Numbered from the stretch's first letter, positions 1 to 9,516 are shown. The stretch is DNA of 64,000 nucleotides from Aureitalea marina (GCF_002943755.1 NZ_MQUB01000001.1:1848501-1912500); one strand, 5' to 3'. The notes: generated by a model from the sequence alone, not told the origin. Numbers and translations: made by a program.

Positions 1-144
1 TGTTAGGGTCGATCCTGTACCTTGAGTACTGGTCGCTAGACGCTGCATACGGAAAGTATCTCCGGTTTGGTTCGCATCAACATTGGCATTTTGAGCAACA
101 GTAAGTCCGGTAATTAATAATAGTCCGGCAATTAATGATTTCAT
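1..144 (-). CDS. Secreted protein, N-terminal fragment (cut by window edge)
   Basis: Reading leftward from an ATG at 142-144 gives 48 codons that run off the window. The first 17 or so residues (MKSLIAGLLLITGLTVAQ) form a typical Sec signal peptide with cleavage after Ala-Gln. The mature start is rich in Asn, Thr, Gln and Gly (NVDANQTGDTFRMQRLATS), a composition found in some extracellular repeat proteins, but too little is visible to name a family. It lies beyond the terminator that ends the ribosomal run, so it should have its own promoter. Function unknown. Confidence 0.6.
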   Translation of the reverse strand, partial: MKSLIAGLLLITGLTVAQNANVDANQTGDTFRMQRLATSTQGTGSTLT

Positions 145-182
145 AGAATTTTGTTTTCGGTTCAAATAAAAATACTAAGGGT

Positions 183-215
183 AAAAAAAGGGTAAGACTC
201 TGTCGAATCTTACCC
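183..215 (-). terminator. Intrinsic terminator of the ribosomal protein run
   Basis: On the minus strand an 8-bp perfect stem (GGGTAAGA / TCTTACCC, plus-strand 190-197 and 208-215) is followed by seven T residues (plus-strand A run 183-189). It lies 33 bases past the rplQ stop codon and is a canonical Rho-independent terminator for the rpsL-to-rplQ transcript. Confidence 0.85.
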
Positions 216-248
216 TTTACGTTTTGTTTTAAGATCTAACGTCCAATC

Positions 249-728
249 TTATTCTTCCTCTTTAACCGCAGTAGCTACAGGGGCTGCCGCAACAGCAGCA
301 CCACTCTTACCACCTCTTCGGCTTCTTCGGGTCGATTTCTTCTTAGCTGGTTTTCCAGCATTGTAAAGCTCGTTATAATCTACCAATTCGATCATGGCCA
401 TTTCGGCATTATCTCCAAGACGATTACCCAACTTGATAATGCGGGTATATCCTCCTGGACGATCTCCTACCTTGACAGCAACGTCGCGGAACAGTTCCGT
501 AACAGCATCCTTTTGGCGCAGACGGCTGTAAACAACTCGACGGTTGTGAGTAGTGTCCTCTTTGGACTTGGTCACCAACGGCTCAACGAACTGTTTCAGC
601 GCCTTGGCCTTAGCCAGGGTCGTATTGATTCTTTTGTGTTCTATCAGGGAGCAAGCCATATTGGCCAACATCGATTTACGATGCGCGGTTTTTCTCCCCA
701 GGTGATTAAATTTCTTTCCGTGTCTCAT
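249..728 (-). CDS. rplQ: 50S ribosomal protein L17
   Basis: L17 is a large-subunit protein near the exit-tunnel side of the ribosome. The 159-residue product starts with the family signature [12 protein letters not shown], and the conserved core ends near residue 122 ([10 protein letters not shown]). The remaining 35 residues are an extension: a Lys/Arg-rich stretch, then Ala/Val and a Glu-Glu-Glu end. The E. coli protein is about 127 residues, so this tail is extra; such tails are common in Bacteroidota. It is the last gene of the run, 42 bases after rpoA, with a terminator downstream. Confidence 0.97.
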   Translation of the reverse strand: MRHGKKFNHLGRKTAHRKSMLANMACSLIEHKRINTTLAKAKALKQFVEPLVTKSKEDTTHNRRVVYSRLRQKDAVTELFRDVAVKVGDRPGGYTRIIKLGNRLGDNAEMAMIELVDYNELYNAGKPAKKKSTRRSRRGGKSGAAVAAAPVATAVKEEE

Positions 729-770
729 TTTCTTATACTTTCAGGTAGTTCATCCACATCGGAAAACAAC

Positions 771-1763
771 CTAATCTTTATCCAATTTATACTTAGACAG
801 GTCCATCCCGAAGCTCAGCCCTTTTACATTGACCAGCTCTTCCAGCTCGGTCAATGACTTCTTACCAAAGTTTCTGAACTTCATCAGATCGTTCTTGTTG
901 TAAGAAACCAGGTCTCCCAGGGTATCTACTTCGGCCGCTTTCAGACAGTTAAGCGCTCGAACGGACAGATCCAGATCGATCAATTTGGTCTTCAGCAACT
1001 GTCGCATGTGCAAGGACTCCTCATCGTAGGTCTCTGTCTGAGCAATCTCATCAGATTCCAGGGTAATGCGCTCGTCACTGAACAGCATAAAGTGATGAAT
1101 AAGGGTCTTAGCACCTTCTGTCAGGGCTTTCTTAGGATGAATAGAACCATCGGTGATGATCTCAAAAACCAACTTTTCATAATCGGTCTTCTGCTCCACA
1201 CGATAGTTCTCGATGCTGTACTTCACATTCTTGATCGGAGTGTAGATCGAATCCGTGAAGATGGTACCAAGAGGTGCGTTGGCTTTCTTGTTCTCCTCTG
1301 CGGGAACATATCCACGTCCTCTTTCGATAGTGATCTCCATATTCAGATTCACCTTAGAATCCATATTACAGATTACCAGTTCCGGGTTCAATACCTGGAA
1401 TCCAGAAATGTACTTTTGGAAATCTCCGGCGGTCAATTGATCAGCTCCAGAAACAGAGATGGTCACGGTCTCGTTGTCGATCTCGTCGATCTGACGCTTG
1501 AACCGAACCTGCTTCAGGTTAAGAACGATCTCAGTCACATCTTCCACCACACCAGCGATCGTTGAAAACTCATGGTCGACTCCTTCGATACGAACCGAAG
1601 TGATCGCAAATCCCTCTAAAGAGGAAAGTAAAACACGTCTTAATGCGTTACCTATGGTCAGACCGTAACCAGGTTCCAAGGGACGAAACTCGAATTTCCC
1701 CTCGAAATCGGTCGAGCTGATCATGATAACTTTATCAGGCTTTTGAAAACTAAATACTGCCAT
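771..1763 (-). CDS. rpoA: DNA-directed RNA polymerase subunit alpha
   Basis: Alpha dimerises to nucleate RNA polymerase assembly and its C-terminal domain contacts upstream DNA and activators. At 330 residues it matches the usual length. The N-terminal assembly domain covers about 1-235 ([19 protein letters not shown] at 31-49; [12 protein letters not shown] at 148-159). The C-terminal helix-hairpin-helix domain covers about 250-330 and keeps the DNA-contact Arg269 and Asn272 ([13 protein letters not shown]) and NFGKKSLTE. It lies 23 bases after rpsD and 42 before rplQ, the classical alpha-operon order. Intact. Confidence 0.98.
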   Translation of the reverse strand: MAVFSFQKPDKVIMISSTDFEGKFEFRPLEPGYGLTIGNALRRVLLSSLEGFAITSVRIEGVDHEFSTIAGVVEDVTEIVLNLKQVRFKRQIDEIDNETVTISVSGADQLTAGDFQKYISGFQVLNPELVICNMDSKVNLNMEITIERGRGYVPAEENKKANAPLGTIFTDSIYTPIKNVKYSIENYRVEQKTDYEKLVFEIITDGSIHPKKALTEGAKTLIHHFMLFSDERITLESDEIAQTETYDEESLHMRQLLKTKLIDLDLSVRALNCLKAAEVDTLGDLVSYNKNDLMKFRNFGKKSLTELEELVNVKGLSFGMDLSKYKLDKD

Positions 1764-1786
1764 AGTGTGACTCCTGTGTGTTAAGA

Positions 1787-2392
1787 TTACTTAGAATATA
1801 ATTCGACGATGTACTGCTCGTTGATGTTCTCCGGGATCTGCAGACGCTGAGGAACAGAAACGAAAGTTCCTTGTTTGTTCTCAGGATTCCAGCTGATCCA
1901 CTCGTAAACATGACTGGCGTTGGCCAGTGAATTCTCGATCACTTCCATAGACTTGGACTTCTCTCGAACTCCAACTACATCTCCAGCTTTCAGCTGATAG
2001 GATGGAATGTTCACTTTGTTGCCATTCACCGTAATGTGACGGTGAGAAACCAACTGACGTGCAGCACTTCGTGACGGCGCGATCCCCATGCGGTAAACTA
2101 CGTTATCCAGACGGGACTCACACAATTGAAGCAAAACCTCACCTGTAATTCCAGGAGCGGCAGTTGCCTTTTTAAATAGGTTACGGAATTGACGCTCCAG
2201 GATACCATAGGTATACTTGGCTTTTTGCTTTTCAGCCAATTGGATAGCGTATTCTGATTTCTTCCCTCGACGACGGTTATTCCCGTGCTGTCCAGGAGGG
2301 TAATTTCTCTTTTCGAAGGACTTATCGTCTCCGAAAATCGCTTCGCCAAACTTACGGGCGATCTTAGTTTTTGGACCAGTATATCTTGCCAT
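1787..2392 (-). CDS. rpsD: 30S ribosomal protein S4
   Basis: S4 is a primary 16S rRNA binder that starts small-subunit assembly, and in several bacteria it represses its own mRNA. The 201-residue product has the N-terminal rRNA-binding part (residues 1-90) and an S4 RNA-binding fold at about 93-155 ([11 protein letters not shown] to AGDVV). The N-terminus has no CxxC zinc knuckle, so this is the zinc-free form. The gene follows a 78-base gap, unusually wide for this cluster, that holds a nested hairpin ending 13 bases before the start codon; this suggests translational control of rpsD-rpoA-rplQ. Confidence 0.97.
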   Translation of the reverse strand: MARYTGPKTKIARKFGEAIFGDDKSFEKRNYPPGQHGNNRRRGKKSEYAIQLAEKQKAKYTYGILERQFRNLFKKATAAPGITGEVLLQLCESRLDNVVYRMGIAPSRSAARQLVSHRHITVNGNKVNIPSYQLKAGDVVGVREKSKSMEVIENSLANASHVYEWISWNPENKQGTFVSVPQRLQIPENINEQYIVELYSK

Positions 2393-2405
2393 TTACTTTG
2401 AATTT

Positions 2406-2453
2406 GAAGGGTAGTGCCTGATTAAGGTCATCCTCTGGCACCGCTCTCCCTTC
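2406..2453 (-). promoter_or_regulatory. Structured leader before rpsD (candidate S4-responsive RNA)
   Basis: Read on the minus strand, the rpsK-rpsD gap folds into nested stems. The outer stem is GAAGGG (2448-2453) with CCCTTC (2406-2411). The inner stem is GTGCC (2437-2441) with GGCAC (2414-2418), extendable by a G-U pair. A small GAGG / CCTT helix with an ATGA loop fits inside. The structure ends 13 bases before the rpsD ATG. Position and shape suit autogenous control by S4, known for E. coli (before rpsM) and Bacillus (before rpsD). The function here is inferred. Confidence 0.5.
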
Positions 2454-2470
2454 GGTTTATACTTAATTGA

Positions 2471-2863
2471 TTATACTCTTCTTCGTTTCGGAGGACGACA
2501 TCCGTTGTGCGGCATTGGAGTTACGTCAATGATCTCGGTTACCTCTATTCCATTGTTGTGAATGGTTCTGATAGCCGATTCCCGTCCATTACCTGGACCT
2601 TTAACGTATGCCTTTACCTTGCGCAGACCTGCTGCCTGGGCCACACCAAGAGCATCCTCAGCTGCTAATTGAGCAGCATAAGGTGTGTTCTTCTTGGATC
2701 CGCGGAATCCCATTTTACCGGCAGAAGACCATGAGATCACGTCTCCGTTCTTATTGGTAAAAGAAATGATGATGTTATTGAAAGAGGCTGTAATGTGAGC
2801 TTCACCTACAGACTCCACCTGCACCTTTCTTTTCTTCGTAGTTTTTGAGCTAGACTTTGCCAT
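2471..2863 (-). CDS. rpsK: 30S ribosomal protein S11
   Basis: S11 sits on the platform of the small subunit, near the mRNA exit and the E site. The 130-residue product has the normal length, a Lys-rich N-terminus, and the conserved C-terminal block [15 protein letters not shown] followed by [17 protein letters not shown]. It follows rpsM by 11 bases and precedes the structured 78-base gap before rpsD. Confidence 0.97.
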   Translation of the reverse strand: MAKSSSKTTKKRKVQVESVGEAHITASFNNIIISFTNKNGDVISWSSAGKMGFRGSKKNTPYAAQLAAEDALGVAQAAGLRKVKAYVKGPGNGRESAIRTIHNNGIEVTEIIDVTPMPHNGCRPPKRRRV

Positions 2864-2874
2864 ATCTCTAGGTA

Positions 2875-3249
2875 TTATTTAGTTGCTTTCTTCTTGTTAG
2901 CAACTGTTTTACGTTTTCCTTTACGTGTACGAGAGTTGTTCTTGGTTCTCTGTCCTCGTAGTGGTAATCCCACACGGTGACGAATTCCTCGGTAACACCC
3001 GATGTCCATCAAACGCTTGATGTTCAACTGGACCTCACTACGTAATTCACCTTCGATCTTGAAGGACCCTACAGCCTCACGAATTTTCCCGATCTCCTCA
3101 TCGTTCCATTCGCTGACCTTTTTGTCCTCGCTAACTCCGGCTTTGTCTAACACCTGCTGGGCACGGCTTTTACCGACCCCGAAGATGTAAGTTAACGCGA
3201 TTACACCCCTTTTGTGATTCGGGATATCTACACCTGCGATTCTTGCCAT
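2875..3249 (-). CDS. rpsM: 30S ribosomal protein S13
   Basis: S13 is in the head of the small subunit and forms bridges to the large subunit; its basic tail reaches the P-site tRNA. The 124-residue product opens with [15 protein letters not shown], has the helix-two-turn-helix middle ([17 protein letters not shown]), and ends in the conserved [20 protein letters not shown] with a Lys-rich tail. It starts 3 bases after the rpmJ stop. In E. coli the S4 target lies before rpsM; here the gap is too short for that. Confidence 0.97.
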   Translation of the reverse strand: MARIAGVDIPNHKRGVIALTYIFGVGKSRAQQVLDKAGVSEDKKVSEWNDEEIGKIREAVGSFKIEGELRSEVQLNIKRLMDIGCYRGIRHRVGLPLRGQRTKNNSRTRKGKRKTVANKKKATK

Positions 3250-3252
3250 AAC

Positions 3253-3369
3253 TTATCCTTGTCTTTGTTTGAACCTTGGGTTCTTTTTGTTAATTACATA
3301 CAAGCGACCTTTTCTGCGTACGATCTTGCAGTCGGCGCTACGTTTCTTAATGGAAGCTCTTACTTTCAT
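3253..3369 (-). CDS. rpmJ: 50S ribosomal protein L36 (zinc-free type)
   Basis: A 38-residue gene lies between infA and rpsM, the place rpmJ holds in most bacteria. It starts [19 protein letters not shown] and ends NPRFKQRQG, which are L36 signatures. The usual L36 zinc ribbon needs three Cys and one His. Here only Cys14 remains, and the later Cys and His positions are Asn and Arg, so it should not bind zinc. The ATG is at 3367-3369 and the TAA at 3253-3255, 3 bases before rpsM. Confidence 0.93.
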   Translation of the reverse strand: MKVRASIKKRSADCKIVRRKGRLYVINKKNPRFKQRQG

Positions 3370-3401
3370 TGTTCCTTTTGTTTGATCGCGGATCGTGCCG
3401 C

Positions 3402-3617
3402 TTAGTATCTATATGTTATTCGAGCCTTAGTCAGATCGTAAGGACTCATTTCCAATTTTACCTTGTCTCCAGGTAATAGCTTGATATAGTGCATTCGCAT
3501 CTTTCCGGAGATATGTGCGGTCACCACGTGACCATTCTCCAACTCTACTCGGAACATCGCATTGGACAGGGCCTCTACGATGGATCCATCTTGTTCGATT
3601 GCGGGTTGCTTTGCCAT
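3402..3617 (-). CDS. infA: Translation initiation factor IF-1
   Basis: IF-1 is a single OB-fold (S1-like) protein that occupies the ribosomal A site during initiation. The 71-residue product has the standard length, with [40 protein letters not shown] and the end [13 protein letters not shown]. It begins only 2 bases after secY, so neither map nor adk separates them as they do in many other bacteria; adk is instead at 42891-43466. It precedes rpmJ by 32 bases. Confidence 0.97.
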   Translation of the reverse strand: MAKQPAIEQDGSIVEALSNAMFRVELENGHVVTAHISGKMRMHYIKLLPGDKVKLEMSPYDLTKARITYRY

Positions 3618-3619
3618 AA

Positions 3620-4963
3620 TTAAGCTACTGCCTTTCGGTTTTTACCTGACTTCATCAGACCGTCATAGTGACGATTCAACAAGTAGGCGTTGATTTGTTG
3701 CATAGTATCGATGGCCACACCCACCATGATCAACAGGGAAGTACCTCCGTAGAACAGGGCCCAACCTTGCTGCATACCGATCAACTTAACGACGAAGGCC
3801 GGGAATACGGCGATCAGCGCCAGGAAGATCGATCCTGGTAGTGTGATCTGTGACATGACCCGATCCAGGAACTCTGCTGTATCGGTTCCGGGTTTGATGC
3901 CTGGTATAAATCCTCCACTGCGTTTCAGGTCGTCGGCCATTTTGTTGGTCGGAACCGTGATCGCGGTGTAGAAATATGTAAATATCAGGATCAGTACTGC
4001 GAATACGATATTGTACCACAGCCCGAAAATGTCACTGAAATTAGCTTGTACCGATTGCGCCCAGCTACTGTCAGACAGACTCGCTACGGCAGATGGAACG
4101 AACATGATCGCCTGGGCGAAGATGATCGGCATAACCCCAGAAGCATTTAGCTTGAGTGGGATGAACTGACGAGCACCAAAGATGTTCTTTTCATATCCAC
4201 CACTTGCAGTTCGCCTGGCATATTGCACGGGGATCTTCCTCACCGCCATCACCAACATGATAGAGGCAAGTATGATCACAAACCAGATCACCAATTCGAT
4301 CAGGATCATGATCAATCCACCGTTAGATTGCAGTACTCGGGAAGCAAATTCCTGAGCGAAGGACTGAGGCAAGGTAGCGATGATCCCCACCATAATAAGG
4401 ATGGAGATACCATTCCCGATTCCTTTGTCAGTAATCTTCTCACCCAACCACATCGCGAAGATACAGCCGGTTACAAGGATGATCACAGACGAAATGTAGA
4501 ACATCGGGGTCTGTCCCAGGATGAAAGCTTCAGTTGGGACACCCAAGGCTGGTAATCCAGCCAGGTAACTCGGTGCCTGAACCAAACAGATACCGATGGT
4601 CAACCATCTGGTGATCTGATTGATCTTCTTCCTTCCGCTCTCTCCTTCTTTCTGCAATTTCTGCAGGTATGGTACGGCGATCTGCATCAGCTGTACAACG
4701 ATCGATGCCGAGATGTAAGGCATAATACCCAAGGCAAAGACCGATGCGTTTGCAAATGCACCACCGGTAAAAGCATTCAATAATCCACCAATCCCTCCGG
4801 CATCGAACTTACCGGCAAATTCAGCCAGTTTAGAAGCATCAATCCCAGGCAGGACCACCTGCGCACCGAAACGATAAACCAAGAGAAGACCCAAGGTTAC
4901 CATGATACGGTTTCTCAGCTCTTCGATCTTGTATACGTTCTTGATAGTTTCTATAAACTTCAT
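3620..4963 (-). CDS. secY: Preprotein translocase subunit SecY
   Basis: SecY is the channel of the Sec translocase in the inner membrane, working with SecE, SecG and SecA. The 447-residue product has ten hydrophobic segments. Recognisable blocks are [17 protein letters not shown] (TM2, after the plug region), [10 protein letters not shown] (TM4), [19 protein letters not shown] (TM7) and [10 protein letters not shown] (the cytoplasmic loop that SecA and the ribosome contact). It lies between rplO (10 bases) and infA (2 bases), as in the spc operon. Confidence 0.97.
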   Translation of the reverse strand: MKFIETIKNVYKIEELRNRIMVTLGLLLVYRFGAQVVLPGIDASKLAEFAGKFDAGGIGGLLNAFTGGAFANASVFALGIMPYISASIVVQLMQIAVPYLQKLQKEGESGRKKINQITRWLTIGICLVQAPSYLAGLPALGVPTEAFILGQTPMFYISSVIILVTGCIFAMWLGEKITDKGIGNGISILIMVGIIATLPQSFAQEFASRVLQSNGGLIMILIELVIWFVIILASIMLVMAVRKIPVQYARRTASGGYEKNIFGARQFIPLKLNASGVMPIIFAQAIMFVPSAVASLSDSSWAQSVQANFSDIFGLWYNIVFAVLILIFTYFYTAITVPTNKMADDLKRSGGFIPGIKPGTDTAEFLDRVMSQITLPGSIFLALIAVFPAFVVKLIGMQQGWALFYGGTSLLIMVGVAIDTMQQINAYLLNRHYDGLMKSGKNRKAVA

Positions 4964-4973
4964 GCGCGCGCTA

Positions 4974-5426
4974 TTAAATAGTTACTACTTCCCCACCAGC
5001 AGCTTCGATAGCTTTTTGGGCTGAGGCAGTAAATTTATGTGCGGTTACTTTCAATTTGGCAGAAAGTTCTCCACGCCCTAGTATCTTAACCAGGTCGTTC
5101 TTTCCAGCCAATCTAAGCTCAATCATAGTATTCAGGTCAACTGAATCCTTGATCTTCTTGTCATCGACCAATTTCTGTAGGGTATCCAGGTTTACTCCCT
5201 GGTATTCTTTTCGGTTAATGTTCTTGAAACCGAATTTAGGCACACGACGTTGCAATGGCATTTGACCACCTTCGAATCCTAACTTCTTAGAATAACCCGA
5301 ACGTGACTTAGCACCTTTGTGACCTCGGGTAGCCGTACCGCCTTTACCGGACCCCTGTCCGCGACCGACGCGCTTTCCTTTGTTCTTAACCGATCCCTCG
5401 GCTGGTTTTAAGTTACTTAGATCCAT
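4974..5426 (-). CDS. rplO: 50S ribosomal protein L15
   Basis: L15 is a late-assembling large-subunit protein with a long basic extension. The 150-residue product has the Gly/Lys/Arg-rich N-terminal part (GKRVGRGQGSGKGGTATRG, then GYSKKLGFEGGQMPLQRRVP) and a globular C-terminal half ending AIEAAGGEVVTI. It is 9 bases after rpmD and 10 before secY. Confidence 0.97.
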   Translation of the reverse strand: MDLSNLKPAEGSVKNKGKRVGRGQGSGKGGTATRGHKGAKSRSGYSKKLGFEGGQMPLQRRVPKFGFKNINRKEYQGVNLDTLQKLVDDKKIKDSVDLNTMIELRLAGKNDLVKILGRGELSAKLKVTAHKFTASAQKAIEAAGGEVVTI

Positions 5427-5435
5427 TGCTCTATC

Positions 5436-5615
5436 TTAATTGGTCTCTACAGAAACCAGGTGATTTACTTTTTTGATCATACCGAGAATGTTTGGCGTAT
5501 CCTCGTGCTCGACGGTCTGGCCGATCTTACGAAGACCAAGAGCCTCAAGCGTTCTCTTTTGGTTTTGCGGGCGATTGATCGCGCTGCGTACCTTGGTTAC
5601 TTTAATTTTTGCCAT
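5436..5615 (-). CDS. rpmD: 50S ribosomal protein L30
   Basis: L30 is a small two-layer protein of the large subunit. I chose the ATG at 5613-5615, giving 59 residues that start [20 protein letters not shown], the usual family start. The frame stays open 31 codons further upstream, but that segment lies inside rpsE and has no family resemblance. It follows rpsE by 13 bases. Confidence 0.95.
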   Translation of the reverse strand: MAKIKVTKVRSAINRPQNQKRTLEALGLRKIGQTVEHEDTPNILGMIKKVNHLVSVETN

Positions 5616-5628
5616 CTTCTTCAGTATT

Positions 5629-6153
5629 TTATCCTTTGTACAATTTCTCCAGGGAGATTCCACGCTGCTTGGCCACCATTTCGGCAGAACGCAATTGCAA
5701 CAAGGCATCGAAAGTTGCCTTTACTACATTGTGTGGGTTGGACGACCCTTGAGACTTAGATAATACATCGTGAACTCCTACTGCTTCCAGTACCGCACGT
5801 ACAGCACCTCCGGCAATAACCCCCGTACCGGGAGCAGCTGGAAGTAATGTTACGCGGGCTCCACCGTACTTACCTTTTTGCTCGTGTGGCAAAGTGGCTT
5901 TGTTCAATGGGATACGCACCAGGTTCTTCTTGGCATCTTCGATGGCCTTGGCAATGGCACTGGCAACATCTTTCGACTTCCCTAGTCCTTGTCCAACAAC
6001 ACCGTTTTCGTCACCAACAACAACAATAGCAGAAAATCCGAAGGCACGACCCCCTTTGGTCACCTTGGTAACCCGTTGTACACCAACCAGGCGATCCTTT
6101 AATTCCAGACCTCCGGGTTTGACTGTTTCTACGTTTTTATAATCCTGATACAT
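5629..6153 (-). CDS. rpsE: 30S ribosomal protein S5
   Basis: S5 contributes to decoding fidelity and to the mRNA-entry helicase site on the small subunit. The 174-residue product has the N-terminal double-stranded-RNA-binding domain (about 18-85; [19 protein letters not shown]) and the C-terminal domain (about 95-160; [20 protein letters not shown] and [16 protein letters not shown]). It starts 5 bases after rplR. Confidence 0.97.
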   Translation of the reverse strand: MYQDYKNVETVKPGGLELKDRLVGVQRVTKVTKGGRAFGFSAIVVVGDENGVVGQGLGKSKDVASAIAKAIEDAKKNLVRIPLNKATLPHEQKGKYGGARVTLLPAAPGTGVIAGGAVRAVLEAVGVHDVLSKSQGSSNPHNVVKATFDALLQLRSAEMVAKQRGISLEKLYKG

Positions 6154-6158
6154 ACTTA

Positions 6159-6515
6159 CTAGAATTTAAGTCCGCCTTCACGCGCACCTTCTGCTAATGA
6201 TTTTACTCTTCCGTGATACAGATAACCTCCACGGTCAAATGCAACACTGTCTACACCGGCTTTGATCGCCTTTTCAGCAATGGACTTACCAACCAATTTG
6301 GCCGCTTCAGTCTTATTTACTTTAGACGCGTCGATGTCCTTATCTCTCGAAGAAGCAGCGGTAATGGTCACACCACGTACGTCGTCGATCAGTTGCGCAT
6401 AGATTTCCTTGTTCGATCGGAACACAGCCAAACGAGGACGTTCGGCAGAACCGGCAACGGTTTTACGGATCCGGTAGTGGATGCGCTGTCTTCTCTGTTC
6501 TTTAGATAATGCCAT
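6159..6515 (-). CDS. rplR: 50S ribosomal protein L18
   Basis: L18 binds 5S rRNA together with L5 and helps bring the 5S particle into the large subunit. The 118-residue product has the usual basic N-terminus ([18 protein letters not shown]), [19 protein letters not shown], and the conserved end [20 protein letters not shown]. It is 11 bases after rplF and 5 before rpsE. Confidence 0.97.
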   Translation of the reverse strand: MALSKEQRRQRIHYRIRKTVAGSAERPRLAVFRSNKEIYAQLIDDVRGVTITAASSRDKDIDASKVNKTEAAKLVGKSIAEKAIKAGVDSVAFDRGGYLYHGRVKSLAEGAREGGLKF

Positions 6516-6526
6516 AACTTACTGAC

Positions 6527-7069
6527 TTAAGCAGTTTTACCTGCTTTTCTTCTAATTTGTTCTCCTACAAACTTGATTCCTTTTCCTTTGTAAGGCTCTG
6601 GCTTACGGAAGCTACGGATCTTGGCAGCAACTTGACCTACCAATTGCTTGTCGTGAGAAGTTAGTTTAACAATAGGGTTTTTACCTTTTTCACTGACGGT
6701 CTCTACTTTCACCTCTGGGGCGATATCCAACACAATGTTGTGAGAGAAACCGACGGCCAGATCCAATTTCTGTCCTTGGTTAGAGGCACGATAACCTACC
6801 CCAACCAATTCCAGTTCCTTGGTCCAACCTTTGGACACACCTTCGATCATGTTGCTGATCAATGCACGGTACAATCCGTGCTTGGCGCGGTGGTCCTTGG
6901 CATCAGAAGGACGCTCAACGATTACGTTGCCTTCCTCTACTTTTACGCTAACCGCATCAAACTGCTGCGTTAACTCGCCTTGCTTTCCTTTTACGGTGAT
7001 CACGTTGTCGTTGATCTCAACAGTAACCCCCTCTGGAATCGCTACTGGGCTTTTACCTATTCTGGACAT
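6527..7069 (-). CDS. rplF: 50S ribosomal protein L6
   Basis: L6 sits near the factor-binding site and the sarcin-ricin loop. The 180-residue product has the expected two repeated domains (about 1-82 and 83-180). The start is MSRIGKSPVAIPEGV, and the signature region near the end reads KPEPYKGKGIKFVGEQIRRK. It follows rpsH by 17 bases. Confidence 0.97.
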   Translation of the reverse strand: MSRIGKSPVAIPEGVTVEINDNVITVKGKQGELTQQFDAVSVKVEEGNVIVERPSDAKDHRAKHGLYRALISNMIEGVSKGWTKELELVGVGYRASNQGQKLDLAVGFSHNIVLDIAPEVKVETVSEKGKNPIVKLTSHDKQLVGQVAAKIRSFRKPEPYKGKGIKFVGEQIRRKAGKTA

Positions 7070-7086
7070 TGCTCGTCTTAATTATA

Positions 7087-7488
7087 TTAGTAAACGTAAC
7101 ACAATACTTCTCCACCAACCTTTTGAGCTGTGGCCTGCTTACCGGTCATTACACCGGCCGAAGTGGACACGATGGCAATTCCCAGTCCGTTCAGGACACG
7201 AGGCATCTCGTTGGAGGCAGAGTATTTACGTAAACCAGGTTTACTTACTCTTTGAATTCTACGAATAACCGGTTCTTTGGTCATTCGGTCGTACTTCAAT
7301 GCGATTTTGATAGTCCCTTGAGGTCCATCTTCATCATTGAATTTATAACTCAGGACATACCCTTGATCAAATAGGATCTTGGTAATCTCCTTTTTCAGGT
7401 TTGAGGCAGGGATCTCCACTACACGGTGTCCCGCCTGTGCTGCATTTCGGATTCTGGTTAGAAAATCTGCAATTGGATCAGTAGTCAT
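7087..7488 (-). CDS. rpsH: 30S ribosomal protein S8
   Basis: S8 binds helix 21 of 16S rRNA and in E. coli represses the spc operon by binding the rplE region of the mRNA. The 133-residue product has [16 protein letters not shown] at the N-terminus and the conserved C-terminal [19 protein letters not shown]. The 20-base gap from rpsN shows no obvious regulatory structure. Confidence 0.97.
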   Translation of the reverse strand: MTTDPIADFLTRIRNAAQAGHRVVEIPASNLKKEITKILFDQGYVLSYKFNDEDGPQGTIKIALKYDRMTKEPVIRRIQRVSKPGLRKYSASNEMPRVLNGLGIAIVSTSAGVMTGKQATAQKVGGEVLCYVY

Positions 7489-7508
7489 CTTCTCTTCTCT
7501 TTAATTTA

Positions 7509-7778
7509 TTACCAGCTTGCCTTTCTAACTCCAGGAATTAAGCCTTGGTTGGCCATCTCGCGGAAGGTAACTCGGGAAATTCCGAATTGACGCATATACC
7601 CCTTTGGACGTCCTGTCAGCTTACATCTGTTGTGCATACGCACAGGAGATGCATTCTTAGGAAGTTTTTGCAGGGCTTCATAATCGCCGGCCTCTTTTAG
7701 TGCCTTACGCTTTTCAGCGTATTTGGCGACCATTTTTGCGCGCTTTACCTCGCGGGCTTTCATTGATTCTTTAGCCAT
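7509..7778 (-). CDS. rpsN: 30S ribosomal protein S14 (long, zinc-free form)
   Basis: S14 lies in the head of the small subunit. At 89 residues this is the long form; the short zinc form of about 61 residues carries two CxxC pairs, while here the only Cys is in [18 protein letters not shown]. The end, [20 protein letters not shown], is typical. It begins 1 base after the rplE stop. Confidence 0.97.
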   Translation of the reverse strand: MAKESMKAREVKRAKMVAKYAEKRKALKEAGDYEALQKLPKNASPVRMHNRCKLTGRPKGYMRQFGISRVTFREMANQGLIPGVRKASW

Positions 7779-7779
7779 C

Positions 7780-8331
7780 TTAATTCTTTTTAAAAGGTAA
7801 TCCTAGTTCTGTTAACAATGATTTCGCCTCCTTGTCCGTGTTGGCTGTGGTGACGAAAGTGATATTCATTCCTTCGATCTTCTTGATCTTGTCAATGTTG
7901 ATCTCTGGGAAAATGATCTGCTCGGTCACTCCCAATGAGTAGTTTCCACGTCCGTCAAAACCAGTGGCCTTGATCCCGTTGAAATCACGTACTCGAGGTA
8001 GTGCGATGGTGATCAATCGATCCAGGAATTCATACATGCGTTCTCCGCGCAGGGTAACTTTAGCTCCGATAGGCATTCCCTTACGTAGCTTAAAGTTGGC
8101 GACATCCTTGGTAGAAACCGTTGGAATGGCTTTTTGCCCGGTGATGTTGGTCAATTCCTCAACAGAATAATCGATCAGTTTCTTATCAGCGACAGCGTTA
8201 CCAACTCCACGTGATACGATGATACGCTCCAATTTAGGAACCTGCATCACGTTGTTGTAGCCGTACTCGTCGGTCAGGGCGTTGATTACCCTATCCTTGT
8301 ATTCGTCCTTAAGTCTTGGTGTATATCCCAT
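7780..8331 (-). CDS. rplE: 50S ribosomal protein L5
   Basis: L5 binds 5S rRNA and contacts the P-site tRNA and the small-subunit head. The 183-residue product has the start [15 protein letters not shown], the signature [13 protein letters not shown], and the loop [20 protein letters not shown]. It is 2 bases after rplX and 1 before rpsN. Confidence 0.97.
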   Translation of the reverse strand: MGYTPRLKDEYKDRVINALTDEYGYNNVMQVPKLERIIVSRGVGNAVADKKLIDYSVEELTNITGQKAIPTVSTKDVANFKLRKGMPIGAKVTLRGERMYEFLDRLITIALPRVRDFNGIKATGFDGRGNYSLGVTEQIIFPEINIDKIKKIEGMNITFVTTANTDKEAKSLLTELGLPFKKN

Positions 8332-8333
8332 AA

Positions 8334-8648
8334 CTACAATACTTGATTCGATTTCTTAGCAAATCGTACTTTCTTCTCTCCTTCCATGCGGTAACCCACA
8401 CGGGTAGCCTCACCGGATTGAGGATCTTTCAAAGCCAGATTCGAAACGTGAATCGGAGCTTCTTTTTCGCTGATCCCTCCCTGAGGATTGGCTGCACTTG
8501 GCTTCTGGTGTTTCTTCACCAGGTTGACACCCTCTACGATGGCTTTGTTCTCCTCGCGGAAAACACGCATCACACGACCTTCGGAACCTTTGTGGTCTCC
8601 TGCAGTCACGATAACGGTATCGCCAGATTTGATTTTAAGCTTTGCCAT
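8334..8648 (-). CDS. rplX: 50S ribosomal protein L24
   Basis: L24 is an early assembly initiator of the large subunit with a KOW fold at the N-terminus. I take the ATG at 8646-8648, giving 104 residues that begin [20 protein letters not shown], which fits the family; an ATG four codons further upstream is also in frame. The block [21 protein letters not shown] in KOW style is seen with Ser in place of the first Glu. It follows rplN by 12 bases. Confidence 0.95.
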   Translation of the reverse strand: MAKLKIKSGDTVIVTAGDHKGSEGRVMRVFREENKAIVEGVNLVKKHQKPSAANPQGGISEKEAPIHVSNLALKDPQSGEATRVGYRMEGEKKVRFAKKSNQVL

Positions 8649-8660
8649 TTTAATTATCAA

Positions 8661-9029
8661 TTAAAGCACCTCGGGCGCCAGTGAAACAATCTTCATGAAT
8701 TGCTTGTCTCGCAATTCGCGGGCAACCGGTCCGAAAACACGGGTTCCTCGCATCTCACCCTGAGGGTTCAACAGTACACAGGCGTTGTCGTCAAAGCGGA
8801 TATAAGATCCGTCAGGTCGACGTACTTCCTTCACCGTGCGAACAACAACGGCGGTAGAAACAGTACCTTTCTTAACTGTCCCGTTTGGTGTGGCTTCTTT
8901 CACGGTAACAACAATTTTGTCTCCGATTGAAGCATAGCGTTTTTTAGTTCCTCCCAACACACGGATGGTCAATACTTCCTTGGCCCCGGTGTTGTCTGCT
9001 ACTCTCAGTCTAGATTCCTGCTGTACCAT
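8661..9029 (-). CDS. rplN: 50S ribosomal protein L14
   Basis: L14 is at the subunit interface and forms intersubunit bridges; it is also the docking site of the silencing factor RsfS. The 122-residue product has exactly the usual length and shows [20 protein letters not shown] and the signature block [20 protein letters not shown], then [10 protein letters not shown]. It lies 2 bases after rpsQ. Confidence 0.97.
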   Translation of the reverse strand: MVQQESRLRVADNTGAKEVLTIRVLGGTKKRYASIGDKIVVTVKEATPNGTVKKGTVSTAVVVRTVKEVRRPDGSYIRFDDNACVLLNPQGEMRGTRVFGPVARELRDKQFMKIVSLAPEVL

Positions 9030-9031
9030 GA

Positions 9032-9289
9032 TTACTTAGCTCTTTCTATGATTTCTACTAATCTCCAACACTTGGTCTTACTCATAGGTCGTGTTTCCAT
9101 GATCTTTACAGTATCCCCTTCGTTGCAGTCGTTCTTTTCGTCGTGCGCTACGTATTTCTTCGTTTTCAAAACGAACTTACCGTACATCGGGTGCTTTACT
9201 TTCTTCACCTCGCTAACAACGATAGATTTCTCCATCTTGTTGCTGGTTACCACCCCGATACGCTCTTTTCTTAGATTTCTTTTTTCCAT
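9032..9289 (-). CDS. rpsQ: 30S ribosomal protein S17
   Basis: S17 is an OB-fold primary binder of the 16S rRNA 5' domain. The 85-residue product has [16 protein letters not shown], then [20 protein letters not shown] and [20 protein letters not shown], all family blocks. It follows rpmC by 17 bases. Confidence 0.97.
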   Translation of the reverse strand: MEKRNLRKERIGVVTSNKMEKSIVVSEVKKVKHPMYGKFVLKTKKYVAHDEKNDCNEGDTVKIMETRPMSKTKCWRLVEIIERAK

Positions 9290-9306
9290 CTTTCGGCTAC
9301 GTACAA

Positions 9307-9501
9307 TTATTGCACTTCTCTTTTAGTTAGTTCGGTCGCAATTCTCGCCATGGCTCTGCGTTGAGCCCGCAGCTGAATTGGATTCTCCAATGGAGAAATG
9401 GCGTGCGCTATCTTCAGGTCGGTATACGACTTATTCAATTCGTTCAAACGCTCCTGCAGATCTGCAGTAGTCGCTTCTTTTATTTCGGATTGTTTCATCA
9501 T
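9307..9501 (-). CDS. rpmC: 50S ribosomal protein L29
   Basis: L29 is a small all-helical protein at the polypeptide exit, next to L23. The 64-residue product starts [19 protein letters not shown] and ends with the family block [15 protein letters not shown]. Two ATGs stand in tandem at the start; the second may be the real one. It lies between rplP (15 bases) and rpsQ (17 bases). Confidence 0.96.
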   Translation of the reverse strand: MMKQSEIKEATTADLQERLNELNKSYTDLKIAHAISPLENPIQLRAQRRAMARIATELTKREVQ

Positions 9502-9516
9502 CTTATCCTTTGAAAA

